From the NCBI RefSeq assembly GCF_013341275.1, contig NZ_CP054476.1, positions 124,001 through 188,000 on the forward strand: 64,000 bases of DNA. Reading direction: 5' to 3'. This document shows, in pieces, positions 42,853-51,082 of the stretch. Under the pieces are notes generated by a model. That model worked only from the letters and a program-made list of their open reading frames with translations, ran no database searches and was not told the DNA's origin. Both the position numbers and the translations under genes were made by a program. The stretch comes from Methyloligella sp. GL2 (GTDB taxonomy: Bacteria > Pseudomonadota > Alphaproteobacteria > Rhizobiales > Methyloligellaceae). Within the stretch, counting starts at the first letter, position 1, and every line of letters starts with the position of its first letter.

Positions 42853-42874
42853 TTTTTGTAAGTACGCACAAAAA
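42853..42874. promoter_or_regulatory. Inverted repeat between qorB and its HxlR regulator
   Basis: TTTTTGT-AAGTACGC-ACAAAAA, a 7-8-7 inverted repeat, lies 15 bases upstream of the HxlR gene start and 57 bases upstream of qorB. It is the most likely binding site for the regulator in this divergent gap. Confidence 0.55.
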
Positions 42875-42889
42875 TGTTAGCTTAAAAAA

Positions 42890-43285
42890 ATGACAAACGG
42901 CCCACACAGCACCCCGCAAAAGCTGCCCGCCGGCCTGACCGGCAAGATGGTGCGCGGCGAGATCTTCGCCGTGGAGTGCCCCTCCCGCGCGGTGCTGCGG
43001 CGGGTGACCAATCGCTGGTCGGTTCTGGTGCTGATCGCCTTGCGCGAAGAGACCTTACGGTTCAGCGCGCTGCGCCGCAGGGTCGGCGAGGTCTCCGAAC
43101 GGATGCTGGCGCAGACGCTGAAGCAGCTGGAAGCTGACGGGTTCGTCAAACGCGTCGCCCATCCGGTGGTGCCGCCGCATGTCGACTATTCGCTGACGCC
43201 TCTCGGCCGGGAGCTGGTTCCCAAAGTGGCCGAGCTCGCCGACTGGATCGAGGAGAATATCGGACGCATCCGCGGGGGTGACTGA
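42890..43285 (+). CDS. HxlR family transcriptional regulator (QorR/YtfH-like)
   Basis: A 131-residue winged-helix regulator of the HxlR type. The domain begins CPSRAVLRRVTNRWSVLVLI and continues RRRVGEVSERMLAQTLKQLE, then DYSLTPLGRELVPKVAELAD. The cysteine near the N-terminus of the domain (EIFAVECPSR) is at the place where redox- or quinone-sensing HxlR proteins carry their sensor cysteine. Its divergent partner is the QorB-like reductase, so it is probably a repressor relieved by quinones or electrophiles. Confidence 0.92.
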   Translation: MTNGPHSTPQKLPAGLTGKMVRGEIFAVECPSRAVLRRVTNRWSVLVLIALREETLRFSALRRRVGEVSERMLAQTLKQLEADGFVKRVAHPVVPPHVDYSLTPLGRELVPKVAELADWIEENIGRIRGGD

Positions 43286-43330
43286 CGGACGCGCGTGCCG
43301 CCGACCGATTTGCTCACCCTGCCAGCTGTT

Positions 43331-44209
43331 TCAATTCTTCCCACCGAGAAAGGTGCGGATGGGAGCGGCGGCCTCGGCGGGGAATTCTTCATAGAAGGAA
43401 AGCTTGCCGAACTCGGCCTCCACCGCAGTGACGTTGTCCAGCGTCGCCAGCGCCTGCATCTCGGCCTTGGAGCGGGGCGGCGTGTGGTGGCTATAGATTT
43501 CGAGGATGCCGGTCTTCACCTCGGCCGCCGTCTTAAGCCAAGCCTCACGACTATGAAACAGATCCAGCTCGCCGGAGACGAAGCGGAACGAGGCGTAGCG
43601 CGCGCCGGGGGCCTCGGTGACGCGGCGCTTGGCCTGCATGCGGGCCGGATTGAGCCAGTCGGGATCGGCATAGACATGGCCGCGCGCCATCATACCGATG
43701 ACGGGGCCGTTGACATTGAGTCGGTAGAAGGCGGCGCCGATCCCCGGCAGATCGACCAGCTTAGCCAGCATCGGAAACACCCCCATCCGCTTTCCCGCCA
43801 TGGTGGGCAGCGGCCCGCGCCAAGTGGGCGAGAGCAGGCAGAGCTTACCGAGACTCCCCGGCGCGTCGGCGGCTTCGGCCAAAGCGTAGGCACTGGCGTG
43901 GCCGGCGGCGATCGTCGCGAAGGGAGCGATCTTCTTCGCGAGGAAGCGGAGAAAGTCGCGATAGAGCGCGGGGCGCCAATCGACCTTCGGCCGCGGCAGC
44001 TCGCCGAAACCCGGCCAATCCACGGCGACGGTTTCGAAAGATCCGGAGAGCCGTTCCTGCAAGGGGCGCAGCTCGGCCCGAGTGGAGATGGAGCTTAGCG
44101 CCGGCAGCATGAGAAGGCGCGGTCCCGATCCAATCCGCGTCGTCCCGATCTCGACGGGCGCGCCATCGGCGATCCAGCTCAGCGTTTCTTCGATGGTCTC
44201 CATGAGCAT
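43331..44209 (-). CDS. Alpha/beta hydrolase with shifted nucleophile motif
   Basis: A 292-residue alpha/beta hydrolase-fold protein. VDWPGFGELPRPK and LSPTWRGPLPTMAG follow the fold of plant-type MenH/epoxide-hydrolase-like proteins. The usual nucleophile elbow G-x-S-x-G appears as GHASAYALAE, so alanine takes the serine place and a serine is one residue further. Activity as a hydrolase is therefore uncertain. MetThr-type alternatives exist for the start (MLMETIEE or METIEE). It stands alone, transcribed away from the histidine kinase gene. Confidence 0.8.
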   Translation of the reverse strand: MLMETIEETLSWIADGAPVEIGTTRIGSGPRLLMLPALSSISTRAELRPLQERLSGSFETVAVDWPGFGELPRPKVDWRPALYRDFLRFLAKKIAPFATIAAGHASAYALAEAADAPGSLGKLCLLSPTWRGPLPTMAGKRMGVFPMLAKLVDLPGIGAAFYRLNVNGPVIGMMARGHVYADPDWLNPARMQAKRRVTEAPGARYASFRFVSGELDLFHSREAWLKTAAEVKTGILEIYSHHTPPRSKAEMQALATLDNVTAVEAEFGKLSFYEEFPAEAAAPIRTFLGGKN

Positions 44210-44525
44210 TCCTTAGACGTGCAGGCCGCCGGCTTCGAGTGAAGACGGCGCCTGCACCCGAAGATCCGGTATAGGGCATTTCGTTAAGGGAAGGCGCAAG
44301 TGCTGCGAAAATTCCGCTATGGCGTTTGGGCCGTGACGTTCGAAACGTCTTATTTTCCAGCGCTTTTGCGATAGAGAGCGCAACCCGGCAGCGCTCCGTT
44401 TCAGACAATTCCCACGCCGTCATTTACCGGCGTTACAGAGTCTTTTTCTACAACTTGCACTTTCATATCTGCGGTGGCGCCACCGGATCTCTCCGGTGCC
44501 GATTGCCGCAAGCGAAAGGCCGGCG
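44210..44525. other. Divergent gap upstream of the histidine kinase gene
   Basis: About 316 bases between divergent genes. I see no gene. A 12-base palindrome GGTGGCGCCACC (44473-44484) and CCGGATCTCTCCGG lie shortly before the kinase start and could be regulatory. No clear promoter was identified. Confidence 0.4.
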
Positions 44526-46766
44526 GTGAACGCGGATACGACTATTCTGCAGACGAGCCTGCGCAACAAGATCGTTCTGATGGCGTTGGCGATCGCGCTG
44601 ATCGCTTCGCTCGCCCTTGGCGTGGCAACCCATCGGCGTTCGGTCTCGTTGGCGGAGGATCTCGGCGCTGCCAAGCTCGCCGGCGAGACCCGACTTGTGG
44701 CGTCGCAGCTTACCGATGCGGTGCGCGACATGCGGGCCGACGCGACGATCATTGCCAGCACACCGCCGATCCGAGGCATCATCCGCGCCCAGAACGCAGG
44801 CGGTATCGATCCGACGGATGGCTCGACGCTATCGCTCTGGAAACGCCGGCTTTCGACGATCTTCACCTCAATACTGGAGGCGCGGCCTGTCTATACGCAG
44901 ATCCGGTATATCGGGCTTTCCGACGATGGACGCGAGCTGGTTCGGGTCAACCGAACCGAACACGGGTTTGAGCCCGTTCCCGAAGACCGGCTTCAGCAGA
45001 AAGGCAACCGCACCTATTTCAAGCTCGCTCAAGGGTTGGAGCTGGGCGAGTGGACCTATTCGGAGGTCGACTACAACAGAGAGTTCGGCCGCATCGAAAA
45101 TCCCGAAATCCCGACCATCCGAGTTCTGCTCCCGATCTTCGATAAGGAGGGCAACCGGTTCGGCATGATCGTGATCAATGCCGATTACGAGGCGCTGCTG
45201 CGCCAGGCGATCAAGGATGCGGATCCGCAGAGCTACACCATCGTGGCGAACGCCAACGGCGACTTCATGACCTACGATCCGAAAGATGGGAGCACGGAAT
45301 TCTCCTTTCATCTGCGGGACGACTATGCCCTACCGGCCCCGCTGCACGCCGATGCGACCGCCGACGGGCGGGGCCTGATCGCAATCGGCGAGTATTTCTT
45401 CTATTCGTTCAAAAGCGTGATCGATCTGGCCCGCGGCAACCTCGTCTTGAACGTGCTGACGCGGGAACCGAAACAATCGGTTTTGGCGCCTGCAAATCAG
45501 GCAAATCGCGAAAGCCTCTTGCTCAGTCTGGCAATTTTGATCCTCACCAGCCTGGCGGCGCTTTTCCTTGCCCGCCGGCTGACCCGGCCATTGAAGGAAA
45601 TGACGCAAGAGGTCGGCCGGCTGGGACAAGGGGAGACGGAGCTCTCGCTCCCCGTCGATCAGCCGGACGAAATCGGCGCTCTGGCGCGCGCCTTCCATGA
45701 GGTCACCGGCGCCCTGGTCGAGAGCGAAGAGAAGATTCGCGCCATCATCAACGACATTGCCGATGGGCTGATCGTGACCGACGCCGAGGGCCGGATCCAG
45801 ATGTTCAATCCGGCCTGCGAGGCACTGTTCGGCTATTCGGCCGCCGATGCGATCGGAAAGGATGTGGCACTGCTGCTGCCTGGCGGTCTGGCGGCGGGAC
45901 TCCGCTCCGGTAACAGCGAGGTCACGGCGCGGCGGCGTGACGGCTCGAATTTCGACGCTGAGCTTTCGGTCAGTCTCGTGGCGGTCGAGGAAGGCGAACT
46001 CTATTGCGGTATCGTGCGCGATATCAGCGAACGCAAGAAGATGGAGCGGATGAAGAACGAATTCGTCTCCACGGTGAACCACGAGATCCGCACGCCGCTG
46101 ACCTCGATCTCCGGCGCGCTGAGCCTGCTGCAGGCGAAGGCCGCTTCGCAGCTCGACGCCAAGAGCACCCGGCTCCTGGAGTTGGCTCAGACGGGCACGG
46201 AGCGGCTGGGACGGCTGGTGAACGATATTCTCGATGTCGAGAAGATCGAGGCCGGCAAGGTGGATTACCGAATGGAGCCGACCGAGCTGGCTCCGCTTGC
46301 CGAAGCCATCGTCGCGCGCCAAGAACCGCTGGCGGAACGCCAAGGCGTCCGGTTCGTGATCGAGAATTCGGCAGAGGGCGCGGTGGTGAATGTCGATCCG
46401 GACCGGTTCGAGCAGGCGATCGTGAACCTGCTTTCGAATGCGGCGCGCTACTCCAAGCCGGGCGATACAGTGCGGGTCGCGATCGGGCGTCTCGGTCCGG
46501 AGCAGATCCGCATCGCGGTCACCGACCAAGGTCCGGGCATCCCGGAGAAATTCCAGCCCCGCGTGTTCGACCGCTTCGCCCAAGGCGATCTTTCCGGGAC
46601 GCGTAAAGGCGCAAGCAGCGGGCTCGGCCTCTATATCACCAAGACGCTGGTCGAAGCATTCGGCGGCACGATCGGGTTCGAGACCGAGCAGGGGCGCGGC
46701 ACGCAGTTCTTCATCGACCTGCCGCTGGCCGGCATCTCTGCCAAAGAGGAGCGCAAAAGTGCCTGA
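44526..46766 (+). CDS. Membrane sensor histidine kinase (sensor-HAMP-PAS-HisKA-HATPase)
   Basis: A 746-residue sensor kinase. TM1 (about 14-36) is followed by a large periplasmic double-Cache-like sensor (about 40-320), TM2 (about 328-350), a HAMP domain (ARRLTRPLKEMTQEVGRLGQ), a PAS domain (about 405-515, IINDIADGLIVTDAEGRIQM), HisKA with VNHEIRTPLTSISG (phosphorylated His at about 519), and HATPase with N box LLSNAARYS, G boxes DQGPGIPE and GLGLYITK. I start at GTG 44526 after GAAAGG; a GTG at 44496 is the upstream alternative. The response regulator gene overlaps by eight bases. Confidence 0.92.
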   Translation: MNADTTILQTSLRNKIVLMALAIALIASLALGVATHRRSVSLAEDLGAAKLAGETRLVASQLTDAVRDMRADATIIASTPPIRGIIRAQNAGGIDPTDGSTLSLWKRRLSTIFTSILEARPVYTQIRYIGLSDDGRELVRVNRTEHGFEPVPEDRLQQKGNRTYFKLAQGLELGEWTYSEVDYNREFGRIENPEIPTIRVLLPIFDKEGNRFGMIVINADYEALLRQAIKDADPQSYTIVANANGDFMTYDPKDGSTEFSFHLRDDYALPAPLHADATADGRGLIAIGEYFFYSFKSVIDLARGNLVLNVLTREPKQSVLAPANQANRESLLLSLAILILTSLAALFLARRLTRPLKEMTQEVGRLGQGETELSLPVDQPDEIGALARAFHEVTGALVESEEKIRAIINDIADGLIVTDAEGRIQMFNPACEALFGYSAADAIGKDVALLLPGGLAAGLRSGNSEVTARRRDGSNFDAELSVSLVAVEEGELYCGIVRDISERKKMERMKNEFVSTVNHEIRTPLTSISGALSLLQAKAASQLDAKSTRLLELAQTGTERLGRLVNDILDVEKIEAGKVDYRMEPTELAPLAEAIVARQEPLAERQGVRFVIENSAEGAVVNVDPDRFEQAIVNLLSNAARYSKPGDTVRVAIGRLGPEQIRIAVTDQGPGIPEKFQPRVFDRFAQGDLSGTRKGASSGLGLYITKTLVEAFGGTIGFETEQGRGTQFFIDLPLAGISAKEERKSA

Positions 46767-47166
46767 AGAGCTGCAGCGGATCCTCTATCTGGAGGATATC
46801 GATGAGATCGCCGAGATCGGCATGATGGCGCTGGAGGATATCGGCGGCTTCACCGTGAAGCGCTGCGCCACGGGGAAAGACGCTGTCGCCGCTTTCCCCG
46901 AGTTCAAGCCGCAGCTCTGCCTGTTCGATGTCATGCTTCCCGACATTAGCGGGCTGGAGGCACTGGACGCCATCCGCGCACTGCCGGGCGGCAACGAGGC
47001 CGCCGTCGTGTTCATGACCGCGAAGGCGCAGGCCCATGAGCAGGAACAGTATCGGCAGAACGGCGTGCTGGACGTGATCTTGAAGCCGTTCGAGCCGATG
47101 ACGCTCAGCGATACGGTGCGTGCGATCTGGGACGAGCATCGCTCGAAGGCCGCAGCGGGCACCTAG
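46759..47166 (+). CDS. Single-domain response regulator
   Basis: A 135-residue CheY-like receiver without an output domain. Start at the GTG inside the end of the kinase gene, with AAGAGGA nine bases upstream. Phospho-acceptor Asp57 in LCLFDVMLPD, acidic pocket LEDIDE, conserved Thr87 in VVFMTAKA and Lys109 in VILKPF are all present. The eight-base overlap makes it the cognate partner of the upstream kinase. With no effector domain it probably acts by protein contact or passes phosphate onward. Confidence 0.92.
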   Translation: MPEELQRILYLEDIDEIAEIGMMALEDIGGFTVKRCATGKDAVAAFPEFKPQLCLFDVMLPDISGLEALDAIRALPGGNEAAVVFMTAKAQAHEQEQYRQNGVLDVILKPFEPMTLSDTVRAIWDEHRSKAAAGT

Positions 47167-47303
47167 CCGCGCCCGGGAAACCTTCGCTTTCCTCGATTTT
47201 TCGTGCTCCGCGTCTGGACAAGTCCGACAACCTTGGATAGAGCGTGCGGCTTGCCGCGCGTCATCTGACGAAGGGAAGCGGGCAAGCTTTGGGGGAAGCG
47301 GAC

Positions 47304-47807
47304 GTGGACGAGACCGAACTTGCCGGCCATGCGGCCCATTTGCCGATCTTCATCACCGCACCGGGGCATACCGACTGGCTGCTTGTGCTTATCGGCATCC
47401 TTCTGGTCGCCGCGGTGCTCGGCCTCGGCGCGCTGTTCCTGACTATCCATTCCCTCCCCGAACGGATTGCCCACCGGTCGAAGAAGCTGCAGCTGGAGAT
47501 CGTCGCGGTGCTCTGCCTGCTGGCGCTGTTCACCCATGAGCACATGTTCTGGGTGGTGGCGCTGGTGCTGGCGATGATCGATCTGCCCGATCTCACCTCG
47601 CCGCTGAAGCGCATGGCGGTGGCGCTGGAGCATCAGGCCGGCATCCCCTCCGAACCGGAGCCAGAGACCGGCTTCGAGGAGGCTGCGCCGGAGCCAGAGA
47701 CGGAGGCGCCTGCCCCGCCGGCCAAAACGCGCAAGCCGGCGGCCAAGGTGACCGCTAAGACGACGCCAGCGGCCAAGCCCGCCGCCGATAAGAAGCAGGA
47801 GAGCTGA
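47304..47807 (+). CDS. Membrane protein with basic Ala/Lys/Pro-rich tail
   Basis: A 167-residue protein starting at GTG 47304 behind GGGGGAAG (a GTG at 47244 is also open). Two to three hydrophobic segments (WLLVLIGILLVAAVLGLGAL, LQLEIVAVLCLLALF, MFWVVALVLAMIDL) are followed by an acidic stretch (SEPEPETGFEEAAPEPETEA) and a histone H1-like tail (PAAKVTAKTTPAAKPAADKK). I recognise no family. Four bases separate it from the membrane-fusion protein gene, so the two very likely work together. Confidence 0.72.
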   Translation: MDETELAGHAAHLPIFITAPGHTDWLLVLIGILLVAAVLGLGALFLTIHSLPERIAHRSKKLQLEIVAVLCLLALFTHEHMFWVVALVLAMIDLPDLTSPLKRMAVALEHQAGIPSEPEPETGFEEAAPEPETEAPAPPAKTRKPAAKVTAKTTPAAKPAADKKQES

Positions 47808-47810
47808 TCG

Positions 47811-49046
47811 ATGGTCGAACTCCTGCTCTGCTCGCTGTTCACGATCCTTCCCGACTATCTCTACCGCCGCTACGCGCAAGGCAAACGGCTGGGCCACGAG
47901 ATCACGCTGTATTCGGTCTGGTACGAGCTGCGCTGGGGCATCACCTCATGCCTGATGCTGACGGTGCTGCTGATCACGCTGGTGTTCTACTACCACCCCT
48001 CCACCACCGCGGCGGCCTCGTTCTTCCGCGCCGTGCCGATCGTGCCGGAGGTGAACGGCCGGGTGGCGGAGGTGCTGGTGGATATCAGCGACGAGGTGGA
48101 GCAAGGCCAGCCGATCTTCGTGCTCGACGACGCCAAGCAGAAAGCGAGCGTCGCGACGCTGAAAAGCCAGGTCACCGAGATCGACGCGCAGATGGGGTTG
48201 GCCAAGTCGGAGATCGCCACGGCGGAAGGCCAGCTGCGCCAGGCCAAGGGCGCCTACAAGCAAGCCTCGGACGAGCTGCGCACCAAGCGGGAGCTGTTCC
48301 AGCGCAACGCCAATGTGGTCTCGACCCGCGAGCTGGAGGATCTGGAGACGCTGGTCGATACGCAGCAAGGTGCGGTGGACGCGGCGGAAGCTGCGCGGGA
48401 AGAGGCGGAGCTCCGTCTCGACACGCTGCTGCCGGCGCAGAAGGCGAGCGCCGAAGCGGCCCTGGCCGAGGCGGAGGTGCAGCTTGAGAAGACCGTGGTG
48501 CGGGCCGGCGTTTCCGGCCGAGTGGAGCAATTCACGCTGCGGCCCGGCGATTTCGTCACCGCGCTGGGGCGTCCCGCCGGGGTGCTGATTCCGGAAGATG
48601 CCGGACATAACGGGCTGGTCGCCGGCTTCGGTCAGATCGAAGCCCAGGTGATCCGGGTCGGGATGATCGGCGAGGCGGCCTGCCCCTCCATGCCGCTTTC
48701 CATCGTGCCGCTGAAGGTCATCGGCGTGCAGGACTATATCGCCTCGGGCCAGGTCAATGCCGGGCAGCAATTGCTGGATCCGGCGAACCTGTCGCAGCCG
48801 GGCTCGATCCTGGTGCGGCTGGAGCCGCTCTACGACGGCACGCTGTCGCGCTTGCCACCGGGCAGCAACTGCATCGTCAATCTCTACAGCGACCATCACG
48901 CGGAAATCGCCTCGGGCGAAGCCGGCTTCTGGGGCGGGCTCTATCTGCATATGGCCGACGCGGTCGGGCTGGTGCATGCCGCCATCCTGCGCATCCAGAC
49001 CTTGCTGCTGCCGATCCAGACCCTGGTGATCAGCGGCGAGCATTAG
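47811..49046 (+). CDS. HlyD/EmrA-like membrane fusion protein
   Basis: A 411-residue periplasmic adaptor. One membrane segment (about 43-60, ITSCLMLTVLLITLVFYY) is followed by a biotinyl-lipoyl half (PIVPEVNGRVAEVLVDISDE), an alpha-helical hairpin (about 105-220), the second lipoyl half (VRAGVSGRVEQFTLRPGDFV) and a beta-barrel part. The N-terminal 40 residues (PDYLYRRYAQGKRLGHEITL) are cytoplasmic and unusual. No ABC, RND or MFS pump gene is adjacent. The only close partner is the small membrane protein upstream, similar to the YibH/YiaV-type HlyD proteins paired with DUF3302-type small membrane proteins. Confidence 0.87.
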   Translation: MVELLLCSLFTILPDYLYRRYAQGKRLGHEITLYSVWYELRWGITSCLMLTVLLITLVFYYHPSTTAAASFFRAVPIVPEVNGRVAEVLVDISDEVEQGQPIFVLDDAKQKASVATLKSQVTEIDAQMGLAKSEIATAEGQLRQAKGAYKQASDELRTKRELFQRNANVVSTRELEDLETLVDTQQGAVDAAEAAREEAELRLDTLLPAQKASAEAALAEAEVQLEKTVVRAGVSGRVEQFTLRPGDFVTALGRPAGVLIPEDAGHNGLVAGFGQIEAQVIRVGMIGEAACPSMPLSIVPLKVIGVQDYIASGQVNAGQQLLDPANLSQPGSILVRLEPLYDGTLSRLPPGSNCIVNLYSDHHAEIASGEAGFWGGLYLHMADAVGLVHAAILRIQTLLLPIQTLVISGEH

Positions 49047-49111
49047 CCGACACGGATGGTGGGCGATTAGCGGTTGCGCGGGCGGGCAAACCTCTTTCTA
49101 CTTTCGAACCG

Positions 49112-49945
49112 ATGCGCCTGCTTGTCGTCTCCGATCTCCACTACACCTTGCCCCAATACGATTGGGTGCTGAGCATCGCCGACAGGTTCGACGTGGTGGT
49201 GATGGCGGGCGACCATCTGGAGATCGCCTCCCCCGTGCCGGGCCGGGCGCAAAGCGCTGTGGTGCTGAAATATTTCCAGAAGCTGCGGCAGAAGACCAAG
49301 CTGCTGATCTGCTCCGGCAATCACGATCTCAACACCCGCAATGCGCAAGGCGAGAAGATCTCCACCTGGCTGCTCGGCTCGAAGAATGACGGGCTTTTGT
49401 CGGACGGCGATTCCGTCACCATCGGCGATACGCTGTTCACCCTATGCCCGTGGTGGGACGGGCCGATCGTCAAGAAGCAGATCGGCGAGCAGCTGGCCGC
49501 GGCGGCGAAGGCGCGCAAAGCGACGCACTGGGTCTGGCTGTATCACGCCCCGCCGGTGAAGTCGGAGGTGAGCTGGGAGGCGACGCATTATTTCGGCGAG
49601 GAGCCGGTGCGCGATTGGATCGAGCAATACCAGCCCGACATGGTGTTTGCCGGTCACGCCCATCAGGCGCCTTTCGTGCAGGATGGCTCCTGGATCGACC
49701 GGATCGGCAAGACCTGGGTGTTCAATACCGGGCGCGAGTTCATCGCCCCTCCGGCGCATATCTATATCGACACCGATGCGCGCGAAGCGGTGTGGCTGTC
49801 ATCGGCCGGGGCGCAGATGGTGCATCTCGATGCGCCCTTGAGCCGGCCGATCCCCTGGCTCTCCGAGCCGCCGGACTGGCTTAAGGATGTGGATCGGGCG
49901 CCCGATCCGAGCCCAGCAGAAAATCGTCCTCCTGCTGGTGAATGA
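49112..49945 (+). CDS. Calcineurin-like metallophosphoesterase
   Basis: A 277-residue cytoplasmic metallophosphoesterase with all five family blocks: VVSDLHYTL, VVMAGDHLEIA, LLICSGNHDLN, WVWLYHAPPVKSE and MVFAGHAHQAPFV. The substrate could be a phosphodiester, nucleotide or nucleic acid. Its last 65 bases overlap the convergent cNMP-binding gene. Since a neighbouring gene binds cyclic nucleotides, cyclic-nucleotide hydrolysis is an attractive but unproven idea. Confidence 0.88.
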   Translation: MRLLVVSDLHYTLPQYDWVLSIADRFDVVVMAGDHLEIASPVPGRAQSAVVLKYFQKLRQKTKLLICSGNHDLNTRNAQGEKISTWLLGSKNDGLLSDGDSVTIGDTLFTLCPWWDGPIVKKQIGEQLAAAAKARKATHWVWLYHAPPVKSEVSWEATHYFGEEPVRDWIEQYQPDMVFAGHAHQAPFVQDGSWIDRIGKTWVFNTGREFIAPPAHIYIDTDAREAVWLSSAGAQMVHLDAPLSRPIPWLSEPPDWLKDVDRAPDPSPAENRPPAGE

Positions 49946-50366
49946 GGGTTTCCAGCACGTCGCCGACCATGTTGAGGTGGCTGCCATGGCTCTCATATTG
50001 CCGCTTCACATCGGCGAGATAGCCGGTGGCGGTGTTCAGCCGCTCCGCCAGCATGCGCGCCAGGGCAAAAGCCGCTTGCGGATGGGATTTGAGGAAGGCG
50101 GGCGCATCGTCGATGACGAAGCATTCGGCCTCGGTGACGGTGCGGACGCTCGCGGTATGGGGGCAGTCGAGCAGCGCCGACATCTCGCCCAACACCGCGC
50201 CGCGCTGGCTGACCTCGGCAACCTCCATGTTGCCGCGGAACACCGCGACGCGTCCCTCAAGCAGCACGTAGAGCTTTTCGGAGCGCTCGCCCTCGGTCAG
50301 CATTTCGGTTCCCGGCGCGATGGTCTCGCGGCGGGCGTCTTGGCAAGAGTCGAGAAATGCGCTCAT
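49881..50366 (-). CDS. Stand-alone cyclic nucleotide-binding domain protein
   Basis: A 161-residue protein consisting of one Crp/Fnr-type cNMP-binding beta-roll. Features include MLTEGERSEKLYVLLEGRVA, the phosphate-binding cassette region GAVLGEMSALLDCPHTASV and the C helix AFALARMLAERLNTATGYL. There is no helix-turn-helix, so it cannot bind DNA like CRP. Such lone domains may sense a nucleotide and act on a partner. The 3' end overlaps the metallophosphoesterase gene by 65 bases in antisense. Confidence 0.87.
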   Translation of the reverse strand: MSAFLDSCQDARRETIAPGTEMLTEGERSEKLYVLLEGRVAVFRGNMEVAEVSQRGAVLGEMSALLDCPHTASVRTVTEAECFVIDDAPAFLKSHPQAAFALARMLAERLNTATGYLADVKRQYESHGSHLNMVGDVLETLIHQQEDDFLLGSDRAPDPHP

Positions 50367-50512
50367 GAAAACGACCGTCGATTGTCAGATGCGCTTATCC
50401 TGCCCCGGAACGGCGCGCTTGGCAAAGCTGAGCAGACACCGTGTAGGAATCGATTTGGGCTCGCCCGGCAAAGTGTCAGTATCGATGCATGCGCAGAGGA
50501 GGCGCGGAGCCG

Positions 50513-51067
50513 ATGGCAAATCGCAGAAACGGTCTGATCGCCGCGATCCTGGCAATCGGCGCCGCCGGGCTACTGGCCACCTGGTGGTGGTCGTCGGGCG
50601 ATAGCTCGTCGTCACCGGATCGGACCGATGCCAATGAGAGCTTGGCGCAAGCGAATGCCGGCCCGCCGCAGCTCGACTGCATCTTCTACCGCTTCACCAT
50701 CGAACGGCCGCAACTGGAGTTCCTGTTCAACCTCGAAGGCGAGCTGAGCGACCCCCGCTTCGCACAGCTCTTTATCGCAAGATCGAACGGGTCTCAGCGC
50801 GTCGTCGAGATGAAGGAAGCCCCCTATCCGGAGTGGCAATTCGATTCGGCGCCGGAGCCCAAGCTGCTGCACTCGAAGATCAAGGTGTTCGATACGTCGG
50901 CGCAAGGGCATCATTTCGAACCGATCACCATCGCGCTCTACAAATACGAGCCGACGGCCCGCGGCTCGGACTGGATGGAGGCCAGTCTGAAGAGCATCCA
51001 CTATCAGAACCTGCCGGGGCAGTGCCGGCAGCTCGCCGCTATCGCCACCAACTCCGGGTCTGGCTGA
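50513..51067 (+). CDS. Membrane-anchored hypothetical protein
   Basis: A 184-residue protein with an N-terminal membrane anchor (NGLIAAILAIGAAGLLATWWW), a Ser/Asp-rich linker and a globular periplasmic domain (about 55-175; QLDCIFYRFTIERPQLEFLF, HHFEPITIALYKYEP). Two cysteines (LDC and GQC) could pair. An upstream in-frame ATG at 50489 is possible, but I prefer MANRRNG. I recognise no family. It precedes the DUF72 gene by 15 bases. Confidence 0.68.
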   Translation: MANRRNGLIAAILAIGAAGLLATWWWSSGDSSSSPDRTDANESLAQANAGPPQLDCIFYRFTIERPQLEFLFNLEGELSDPRFAQLFIARSNGSQRVVEMKEAPYPEWQFDSAPEPKLLHSKIKVFDTSAQGHHFEPITIALYKYEPTARGSDWMEASLKSIHYQNLPGQCRQLAAIATNSGSG

Positions 51068-51082
51068 GGCGCGCAGAGCGCA

